Source: Falciphora oryzae
Taxonomy: Eukaryota > Ascomycota > Sordariomycetes > Magnaporthales > Magnaporthaceae
DNA: 64,000 nt
Reading direction: 5' to 3'
Assembly (NCBI GenBank): GCA_000733355.1
Contig: JNVV01000056.1
Coordinates: 203,791 to 267,790, forward strand
Shown here: positions 56,359 to 64,000 of the stretch, piece after piece
Layout of the letters: every line of letters begins with the position of its first letter
Numbering within the stretch: the first letter of the stretch is position 1
Program-made: the position numbers and the translations under genes
Notes under the pieces: model-generated
Told to the model about the DNA's origin: nothing
The model's database searches: none
Seen by the model: only the letters and a program-made list of their open reading frames with translations

Positions 56359-56850
56359 GGGCCTGTCCTAAACTAACGGTTTTGTTGGATTATTATTCCA
56401 GCACTATTCCGGCGCATGCACTGAAGGGATCTGGAAGCCAGGAAGGCTTGGGAGGGCCAAGCCCTGTTGGCAATGTATATAAGGGACTTCATTGCCCTCC
56501 CCTCTAGCAGATAGATCCTATTCCTTTACGCGCACAATAGAGGATCCAACCAACCGTTAGGATCCGTGTTCGTCACTCCTGGGAGATCTCCGTGCCCGGC
56601 CCCCATTGGGGCCAACAGGAGTACCAACTCCTACCAACAGGTTTTTTTTTTTTTTTTAGTTTTTTGCTAAAAATTTTCTAAAGCTTAAAGCCTTGCATTA
56701 AAAAGGAAGCATACGAAAAGAATTTGCATTATTTAAAACCGCATCCATATTAATTTGTTTTTGCTATCCTGCCCTTGGTGTTGATATATTTTAGAAAAAA
56801 GTTGAGCAAAAAACCAAAAAACCGAAAAACCGTTAGTCTAGGACAGGCCC
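56359..56850. mobile_element. Inverted-repeat element (MITE-like), copy 2, opposite orientation to copy 1
   Basis: Ends GGGCCTGTCCTAAACTAACG and the complement of GGGCCTGTCCTAGACTAACG, with target duplication TAA (56356-56358, now also part of LTR A's flank, and 56851-56853). Without LTR B and its duplicated 5 bp the element is 230 bp, one base from copy 1. Its interior matches copy 1 in reverse complement. Confidence 0.87.
56383..56639 (+). mobile_element. Solo LTR, copy B, inside MITE-like copy 2
   Basis: From TGTTGGATTATTATTCCAG to CTCCTACCAACA, 257 bp, with perfect 5-bp target duplication GGTTT (56378-56382 and 56640-56644). It is closest in sequence to copy A. Confidence 0.9.
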
Positions 56851-56853
56851 TAA

Positions 56854-58421
56854 GATGATTGATTTATATCTTTGAAGAAGTAAAGAAAAGGTGATGGAGG
56901 GTAGGAGACCCTCCAGGCTCTATATACACGGTGCGCACCAGGGTTAGGGACCATGCATCGGGGTCGCCGAAGGGGTTATAACCTGTAGGGCGCATCCGTG
57001 ACGCCGGCGAGGTCCGTGATACTTACCCCGGGTCGGAGATCCCTGGAGGGACCCACTTCCTTTGTGACATCACGATTCCAGGCTTCTGCCGCTGCTATAC
57101 TCTGCTTTTGAGGAGATGATTGCACAAGATTCGGCCGGAAAAAGAAAAGCAAATGCATTAGAAGCGCGAGGTCGCGGAAAGAGCGGCGGCGTTGCCGTAG
57201 ATGAAGGGTAACTAGGGCGCTAATTCTATAGACGGCACGGTCTCCGTCCCTGTGCTACGCTCCGCGGGGTTGGATGGTGGCATTTGACCTCACGAGCGGC
57301 TCTGGTGCTAGCTGGATCGTGCTGTGATTACTAGGCCGCCTCCACTCGACAAACTATGACGCCGTCATACCGCTAACATCGGGAGTTCCAATCTCCAGCT
57401 GCCCAATAAACTATAATGTTGCGGGCCAATGTTTCTAGAAGCGCTTCGATCAGCCTAGCTCGCTAGCAGCTAAGGGCGTGTTTGATACTAAAGGTTTTTT
57501 TTTTAGTTTTTTTGATCCCTGCCTCTTTTTTTAAGCTTATTCTCGACGTGGAAACGGCCTCCGGGGGGCCCCTGTGCCCGGACTTATACATTTCGCCCTG
57601 ATTTTGAGTTGGTTTTCATCTAGGGCCTTTGGGTTATGTCTATTTATAAAAAAGCGACTACAGCAACGTTAGAAATAAAAGCTATTCCCAAATATAACAA
57701 CGGCCCGTACAAAGTCGTGATCACGGGTAAAATCAGGCCTGAATGGCTTCACTTTTAAAGGGGTCCAAAAGGTCCTTGAGGCTAATTTTAGGCTCGTTCG
57801 AAAGCTCAAAAGCCAAGGATTAACGGGATATATAAGTGGCAGCCTTTGGTAATCCGGATTTAAGTGGAAGTCGAGTGTTAAACAGATTAATTTACCTTAC
57901 ATATACTACCTACCAACCTTCCCTTTTACCTACCGACCTTACTTTCGTTGCAATACCTCGTTAATTATCCTTCCGCATCTGGCGCCGGCGCTAGGAAAGC
58001 GCGGATCGAGCCCAATCCCTGCCCCCTTCGTTTTTTGTACCCCCCGAAAGGGAAAAGGAAGGCCTCCCGGCCACGCAGTTATCGTTAGGAACGCCCTTTA
58101 ACCCGGTAAAAAGCCTAAAGCCCGACGATAACTTCGATTTTTTAACCCCTTTGAATTGACGGAAACGTCCCTTCCGGTTTCCCCTGGGCCTATTACGCCC
58201 TCCTCCCTTTTGCAATCCTCGCAATCGATTTAAAGGACCTCCTAAGGGACCTCCCAGGGGTATTTGCAGCCTCGCAAACGCTCTAACTGGACTGTTAATT
58301 AATTTGAAGTGTTCTTCGAGTTTTTCGCAAAGTCGGCTTGGTAGGGGAAATTGAATCCGGCGATTTCGTCCTGCGTTACCAAGTGCTAAAAAACGGCCGC
58401 TGCGGTTTTATTTAAACGTTA
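56854..58421. other. Transposon-derived, AT-rich remnant region
   Basis: No gene is supported. Up to about 57470 the sequence is mixed. From 57479 it begins with GGGCGTGTTTGATACTAAAG, which looks like a transposon end, and then becomes AT-rich with TTA/TAA-rich codon debris, as in a decayed element. A 77-codon minus-strand open frame (57991-58224) is Gly/Arg/Lys-rich and probably part of this debris. No matching opposite end was found by eye. Confidence 0.45.
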
Positions 58422-58849
58422 ACGTGGTTCACAAGCGAGCCGCGCACACAAGCGAGTCGCGCACTTCAAAATCCCATACTAAACGCAGTTTTCGACATCC
58501 TTGCTAACTCGACCAATTTTGATCCAAATTCGATGCAATTTTGTACATAACGTTTTAACTATATACCTAATTTTATGTAATTATCTTCAATTTTATAACC
58601 CTAACCCGGGTGAGATATTAAAAAATTCGCTAATTTAACTCCTGCATTTTTAATATCTCACCCGGGTTAGGGTTATAAAATTGAAGATAATTACATAAAA
58701 TTAGGTATATAGTTAAAACGTTATGTACAAAATTGCATCGAATTTGGATCAAAATTGGTCGAGTTAGCAAGGATGTCGAAAACTGCGTTTAGTATGGGAT
58801 TTTGAAGTGCGCGACTCGCTTGTGTGCGCGGCTCGCTTGTGAACCACGT
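58422..58849. repeat. Large palindrome with 203-bp arms and 22-bp spacer
   Basis: Left arm 58422-58624 and right arm 58647-58849 are exact or nearly exact reverse complements, from ACGTGGTTCACAAGCGAGCC inwards, with spacer 58625-58646. Each arm carries a CCCTAACCC (telomere-like) motif next to the centre. The arms contain no open frame. It looks like a foldback/full-length-TIR element. The right tip abuts LTR1. Confidence 0.88.
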
Positions 58850-59133
58850 GTCACACGGAAGAACCTGTGGACTCACCTAATCGGCCCCATAGAAGGTCCG
58901 GGAACCGGTATAGGTGCCCAACGGCCCCGAGGCCCAAAGGCCGAAGGCTGGAGGGGCAGTGTGAATCATGTACTCAATACTTCGCACGGATCACAAAGTG
59001 GTTTATATAAACCCTGCCATCTCCTATGTCCTCCATAAAAGATTCCTTTTTCCTCAAGCATCTTTTGAGCCCATAAAAAAATTATCTGCAATATAGAGAT
59101 CCTTTTCCAAGCTGTCTTTAACCCCTTATTACA
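58849..59133 (+). mobile_element. LTR1, copy of a second LTR family (TGTCACACGG...TTACA)
   Basis: 285 bp from TGTCACACGG to CCCCTTATTACA. Nearly the same as 62668-62952; most differences are C/T or G/A transitions, with T or A usually on this side. A TATATAAACC box lies near 59005. Its flanks (CCACG and AATAA) do not match each other. Confidence 0.85.
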
Positions 59134-61120
59134 AATAATCTTTCTACGCTCTGCCCCCTAACGGAAGCTTTACTATCTTTCCTCCTAAGCTTTGGAAAGG
59201 CCTTGTTAATCGGCACCCCTAAATTCCAACTGTTGCCTTCTTTAGCGAATAAAACCCTAGGGCCACACCACAAACATTTTGACTGTCACCGGTGTTTTCG
59301 AACGGGTAAAAGCGAAAAAAGTATATAAAAGGGTCGTTTCACCCTCTCAATCGCCCTGGAAAAACCACGGGACTCAAAAAAAGGCCGGAAATTCTCCCTT
59401 GTACCTTTGAGATTTTACGCTACCTAAGGATACAAGGAACCAAACCCCCTCATCTCGTCTGCAACGACATCTCCTTCCCTACCAAACGACTTTGGCATGC
59501 CGGCTATAAAATCCCCTTTTTTGCCTAGCGATTCCGGTATACCTGCCGATACTATGCCGGCCCAATCTAAAAAAGCGGCCGGAAAAGCCCCCGAAGGCCC
59601 CTCCCGGTTTGCACTGAAAAAACGTTAAAATACACCTATGCTTAACGATTAAAAGGCACTTATCCTATATTCGGCACCCCTTTCAGCATAGCCCTCAAAT
59701 AACAAGCTCTTATATCTGTAAAACGCTTTCAAAATCCCCCGGGCTGGATGACTGAAATCCAGCGGAAATTTATTAGTACGCACGAAACAATTTCGGCTTT
59801 ATCCCGAAATGTAAGCCAGGAAATCCTCGCCGATCAGGAACAAATCCGCGAAATTAGAACCCATTACGACCACATTACCCACGTATATAATACCGTCGTT
59901 TCTTTATATAAAAAAAGTTTAATCGCTTCCGCCAACTAACAAAAGGCATTCCGGCAATAAATTATCGGAAAAAGCTAGGCATTTGCATAACAAATTTAGG
60001 CCACGGTCGCCATTTTAACCGAAAAGCAACAAACCCGTTCGGAAGCCCTAATTCAGCTCCGGAACGTTACTCGGGCCTAACAAAACTACCTGCAAAACCT
60101 ATAGGCACGACTTTCCACTTTCGAAAAAGGAGTTTCTAATTAGGCCGTTAATAAAAATGCCTAAATCCAAAATCTCCTAACCAAAAAGCATATTTCGCCC
60201 GAAGCCTTTACCGAAACCAAGCGACGCATATTAGCCTAAACTTACCAGCTTGTTAAAGACGCCGTACGGGAAAGTCGGCGATTTGCGGTACAAAAAAAGC
60301 GGCCTAAATCAGCTACGGTACTTTCGGCCTTCCAAAAATCGTCCCTTCCACCGGGCTCCCGTCAAAGCACTTTAAAAAAGGAAAAACCCGTCCCTTTTAC
60401 AGAGAAACCTTTGCCCCAATCGGCGTTTAAAACGTCGGCATCATTACGCTAGGGCTTTTAAAACCTCCTATCGTTTGATAATCTCCGACGGCAACAAATT
60501 CGAGCTATTGCCTTCGCTGCCCAACAACAGTACAAAGCCGCCACGGTAGGTCCCAGGCATTCTGGAAGCCTCGGAGGACTCGCTTAAAGGCCTCCCTAAA
60601 AGCCACCTAACGAACCTCCCAAACATATTACTATTCCTTCAGAACTTTTAAAACCTTCGAACTCCTTTTCAAAAAACGATGCCCCCGAAAATAACGGACG
60701 GGCTTTTAAAAACCCCGATTTGCAGGACCTTATTAAAGCCATCCAATAAGGAAATGCTTACCCGCATAATCTGATCCTTACGGCCGTTATCAACCTAATC
60801 TAGCTTTATAAGCCACCTAATTACGACGGTAAGGATTTAGCTAAATTTAAGCCATAGTAGCTTCGCGTTACCTCCTATATGGAAACCTACGTTAAAAGCT
60901 TTCCTAACGATACAATTAAAATCAATTAGGTCGGGTCCCTATTTACGGAAAACGCACAAATTTGGCACCATTAACGCCTTCGGTCCTTTTAAAGCGCGCA
61001 ATTTAAAGATAATTAGCGGGCCTATTTGGCGGCCCTACAAAAACGCTTCCGGGACGCTACCGAACACTACCGCAACGCTAAAAAAATGCGGGAGCTTAAA
61101 TATAAAAGAGATAACGTAGT
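59134..61120 (+). pseudogene. Gypsy-like gag remnant with RIP-type stop codons
   Basis: From about 59.5 kb to 61.1 kb one reading frame (codon starts divisible by 3) reads as a gag-like protein, broken by TAA/TAG codons. Recognisable pieces are a helical segment ISALSRNVSQEILADQEQIR (near 59790-59850), LYKPPNYDGKDLAKFKP (near 60810-60854, the usual PPxYDGKD gag motif), LRVTSYMETYVKSFPND and YLAALQKRFRDATEHYR (near 61020-61075). Stops at 60855, 60858, 60927, 60972, 60990 and 61014 all sit where Trp or Gln is plausible (TGG or CAA/CAG changed at CpA or its complement). The earlier part 59134-59500 is non-coding leader-like sequence. The remnant ends where the Fot1-like element begins. Confidence 0.72.
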
Positions 61121-62667
61121 TCACCGCCGAGTGCCACAAACCACCGAGTGCCACATTTAACGCGTCCACGCGTCAATCCAACTTCATCCGCGAATATCTC
61201 CACAACAAACAATGGCAAACAAAAGCGACGAACGCAAAATTATTCTAGCCCTTCAGGCGATTGCATCGAACCCACAGTTAAGCATCCGGAGCGCCGTCAA
61301 AATCTATAAAGTCGACTTTTCCACTCTCGCCCGGCGGAAGCGCGGTCAACCTGCTCGACGCGACAGCAAAACCAACTGTCGCAAATTGACAAAATCCGAA
61401 AAGGAGGCGCTTGTTAAATACATACTCGAGCTGGATTCGCGAGCATTCCCTCCCCGGCCTTCTGGTATTAAGGATATGGCCAACCGACTGCTCGCCGAAC
61501 GCAACGCGGGCACCGTCGGGACCAACTGGGTCGCGAGGTTCGTCAAACGCCGCCCAAAGCTCGGCACGCGTTGGATTCGAAAGTACGACTACCAAAGGGC
61601 CAAATGCGAAAATCCCAAGCTCGTTTCTGCGTGGTTCGACCTTGTACGGAACATTGTAGCCAAATATAGCATCCAGGATAACGACATCTATAACTTTGAC
61701 GAAACCGGCTTCCTTATGGGCATAATCGCCGCCGTTATAGTTATTACAACGTCGGAAGGCCGTAGTAAAGCAAAACTGGTCCAACTTGGCAACCGGAAAT
61801 GGGTTACAATTATTTAAAGGGTTAACTATTGCGGTTAGGCGGTCCCTCCTTTTATTATCGTTAAAAGGCAATACCACCTAGCCAATTAGTACTCGGAAAC
61901 CAACCTTCCACGCAATTAGGTTATCGCAACGAGCGCCAACGGGTGGACTACGAACGAGCTCGGCTTAAAATGGATCTAATATTTTGATAAACACACTGCA
62001 GCTCGTTTTACGGGGTCCCATCATTTATTAGTGCTAGACGGCCACGAAAGCTACCATTCGACGGATTTCGAGCTTTATTGCCAAAAACATAACATTATTA
62101 CGCTTTGTATGCCTCCGCATTCGTTTTACTTCTTTTAGCCGCTTAACGTCGGGTGCTTCGGCTTAATAAAGCGGGCGTACGGTCGATAAATCGAAAACCT
62201 AATGAGGTTATACGTTAGCTACGTAACTAAGGTCGAGTTCCTTTCGGCGTTTAAAGCGGCATTTTTTAACTTTATAACCGAAGGAAATATTTAAAAAGGT
62301 TTCCGAAGGGTTGGCTTTGCTTTTTTTAATTCGGATTCGGTTTTGGAAAAGCTGGATGTAAGGCTACGAACTCCAACTCCCCCGAAAACGCCTTTAAACG
62401 ACGCCGAATTTTGGACTTCCAAAACGCTTAAAACAGCTAGGAAAGCAATTTCGTAATTTGAACATATCAAAATTCGAATTTCCAATTACCAAAGCAGCTT
62501 TCCGATACCTATGCTAGCGGCTATGGACCAGTTTGCGAAAAGGGCTAGGGCAATTATGCATCGGGTTAACCTTTTGAAAAAAAAGTGCTTTAAGTTACGA
62601 AAGGCGAACGAAGCACTAAGCAAACGCCGGAGGGCCAAAAAAACACGTATCCGACTTAAAGGGTCAC
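61121..62667 (+). pseudogene. Fot1/pogo-type DDE transposase element, 3' end missing
   Basis: The left part has sub-terminal repeats (CCGAGTGCCACA twice, 61133-61165) after a TA, fitting a Tc1/mariner-superfamily end. The open frame 61212-61817 (201 codons) starts MANKSDERKIILALQAIASN and includes the helix-turn-helix DNA-binding region (about 15-60, 75-115) and the first catalytic Asp in YNFDETGF (codon at 61698). After a TAA the same frame continues to the second Asp in LVLDGHESYHS (62037) and a third site in PLNVGCF at 62145, where Asn replaces Asp. Spacing from 62037 to 62145 leaves 35 residues between, as in DD35D pogo enzymes. Further stops follow. The frame ends abruptly against LTR2 with no right terminal repeat. 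Confidence 0.82.
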
Positions 62668-62952
62668 TGTCACACGGAAGAACCTGTGGACTCACCTAAT
62701 CGGCCCCACAGAAGGTCCGGGAACCGGTATAGGTGCCCAACGGCCCCGAGGCCCAAAGGCCGAAGGCCGGAGGGGCAGTGTGAATCATGTATTCAATACT
62801 TTGCACGGATCACAGGGTGGTTTATATAAACCCTGCCATCTCCTATGTCCTCTAGGAAAGATTCCTTCTTCCTCAAGCATCTTTTGAGCCCATAAAAAGA
62901 TTATCTGCAATATAGAGATCCTTCTCCAAGCCGTCTTTGACCCCTTGTTACA
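62668..62952 (+). mobile_element. LTR2, second copy of the TGTCACACGG...TTACA family
   Basis: 285 bp from TGTCACACGG to CCCCTTGTTACA, in direct orientation to LTR1. Flanks GTCAC (left) and CGTAT (right) do not match each other or those of LTR1, so there is no target duplication. It cuts the transposase on its left and stands directly against a gag frame on its right. Confidence 0.85.
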
Positions 62953-64000
62953 CGTATCGATGAATTAACTAGGGCTTTAGAAGCGCTACAAGGTACTAAT
63001 AGGGGCAACCAAACGCAACAACAGGGGGCAACGGGGGTTACACCTACCCCGTTTAATCTTCAAGTCCCTGGGCAGTTGGGAGTTCCTACAACTGCTGCCC
63101 CTAGCGTATCTAAAAATCTAATTAATTCATCGAGGGCACCATCTCCGCCGCCCGCACCGCCTGCACCTGCACTACCGGCCCCTAATAACTGGGCGGATAT
63201 TTTATCCTATTCCAACCCAGTAATGAGGGAATTGTTCTGTAAAGTGCACTCTTTTCCTGAAACCTCAAAGCTAAAAGGGGCCCAAAACTATGCAGAATGG
63301 AAACACACGCTGGAGCTACAATTTACCGCAATGGGTATAACGGGGTTTACAGAGAACCCTAAAGCGGCTATTCATATCTCGCTAGCAGATCAAGCAAATT
63401 TGTTGCTATTCCTAAAGGACAGTTGCAGTAAAGAGGTGCTTCATACTATAACCTGGGAAACAACACCTACTAGAGCGTTTATTGCCCTAAGGGATAGTTA
63501 CTCCCTAACGCCAGAAATCGAACGAGATGCCCTTTATAGGGAATTCCATGCCCTAGACTACGCTAAATATAAAGGCGGTATTAGCGAGTTTAATTCCTAC
63601 TTCAATTCACTGCTAGTTCGGCTCCGGAATAGTCAAGTGCAATTAGCTGCTGTTGATATCAAAAATCAATACCTAAAGGCCATGGAGGGGTCTTTTCCCC
63701 AGTGGGCTGAAAGGCTTCGGAGCACTATTCGTAGTGCTACTGCTTTAGGGCAGTTTACCGAAGGCATCAATTTGCAGTACCTAATGGCTGATTTAATTGC
63801 TGAGACCTATAATCCAATCTCTACAGCCCACAAACAGGCTGCTAGCCACAGGGCTTAATTGCAAAATAAGCTAAAAGGTGAAGAGGGTACCAATGCTAAA
63901 GGCAAAGGTAAAAAGAAGGAGAAGAAAGCCGCTAAAGGGAAAGGCAAAAAGGCTAAAAATGAGCCTAAAAGCCAAGATAGCTCCTCTGGATCTGATAAAT
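62953..64000 (+). mobile_element. Copia-type retrotransposon gag region (runs off the right edge)
   Basis: A single frame is open from the first base after LTR2 to a TAA at 63856-63858 and then continues past it to the window end. It begins RIDELTRALEALQGTNRGNQ, then a Pro/Ala-rich linker. A UBN2/Copia gag-like domain follows (about 63200-63840): NNWADILSYSNPVMRELF, FPETSKLKGAQNYAEWKHTL, TPTRAFIALRDSYSL and FHALDYAKYKGGISEFNSYF. The TAA sits where CAA (Gln) would fit. Beyond it is a Lys/Gly-rich region. No ATG occurs before the domain, so the gag start is missing or upstream of LTR2. Unlike the neighbours it has only one stop, so it is younger or less mutated. The polymerase part lies outside the window. 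Confidence 0.8.

Noticed and set aside
56880..57180. Possible structured RNA (GC-rich, rRNA/tRNA-like appearance)
   Set aside because: No tRNA cloverleaf, internal promoter boxes or rRNA signature could be recognised by eye.
58595..58682. CCCTAACCC motifs suggesting a telomere or interstitial telomeric repeat
   Set aside because: Only about one and a half units, mirrored because they lie in the palindrome arms; no tandem array, so not telomeric sequence.
59748..59939. 63-codon open frame as a separate small gene
   Set aside because: It is in the same frame as the decayed gag around it and is bounded by RIP-type stops.
1..64000. CRISPR arrays, bacterial operons, ribosome-binding sites or riboswitches
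   Set aside because: Intron-bearing fungal genes throughout; no regularly spaced short repeats and no prokaryotic gene organisation were seen.

Overview
The window is nuclear DNA of a filamentous ascomycete (Pezizomycotina, most likely Sordariomycetes). Evidence for this: GC-rich coding DNA split by short introns (about 48-142 bp) with GTAAGT-like donors and CTAAC-like branch sites; a siderophore repressor with two GATA fingers; a HET-domain gene; a Pth11-like fungal rhodopsin relic; small cysteine-rich secreted proteins; and transposons whose stop codons lie where Gln or Trp is expected, as repeat-induced point mutation (RIP) would leave them. Exon boundaries were read by eye from splice signals, frame and family similarity. 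No search was run.

Region 1 (1-49.4 kb) is gene-bearing and mostly housekeeping. In order: the 5' end of a cystathionine beta-lyase (-); the mitochondrial/peroxisomal AAA extractase MSP1 (-); the monopolin/kinetochore protein CSM1/Pcs1 (+); a secreted 8-Cys protein (-); the ER GPI inositol-deacylase BST1 (-); a secreted 12-Cys protein (-); a PEBP/Tfs1-type protein (+); an Acinus-like SAP/RRM protein (-); an unknown acidic three-exon protein (+); the iron regulator SRE (+); a five-exon COPI-associated membrane protein (-); AP-3 beta (-); an unknown single-exon protein (+); the NDC80-complex subunit NUF2 (-); a large basic unknown protein (+); a broken small secreted-protein gene (-); and an IDI-2-like cysteine-rich secreted protein (-). 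Two genes (CSM1, NUF2) act at kinetochores and three (BST1, COPI-associated, AP-3 beta) in secretory traffic, but they are scattered, so I do not infer a cluster. Long gene-poor gaps lie at 6.6-8.6, 12.8-15.5, 24.1-27.8 and 38.0-42.8 kb.

Region 2 (49.4-57 kb) is a transition zone. It holds a 109-bp tandem duplication, five solo LTRs of one family (TGTTGG...CCAACA; four with perfect 5-bp target duplications), a HET-domain gene, and a fungal rhodopsin (Pth11-like) pseudogene. That pseudogene is split in its first membrane helix by a 231-bp inverted-repeat element, which is itself split by a solo LTR. A second copy of the same element, in opposite orientation, carries another solo LTR at a different site.

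Region 3 (57-64 kb) is a transposon island. It contains an AT-rich remnant, a palindrome with 203-bp arms, two 285-bp direct LTR copies, a Gypsy-like gag riddled with RIP-type stops, a 3'-truncated Fot1/pogo transposase whose third catalytic Asp is Asn, and a better preserved Copia-type gag that runs off the right edge.

I found no convincing previously undescribed functional system. The most informative structure is the nested insertion history at 50.4-56.9 kb, which can be read base by base.
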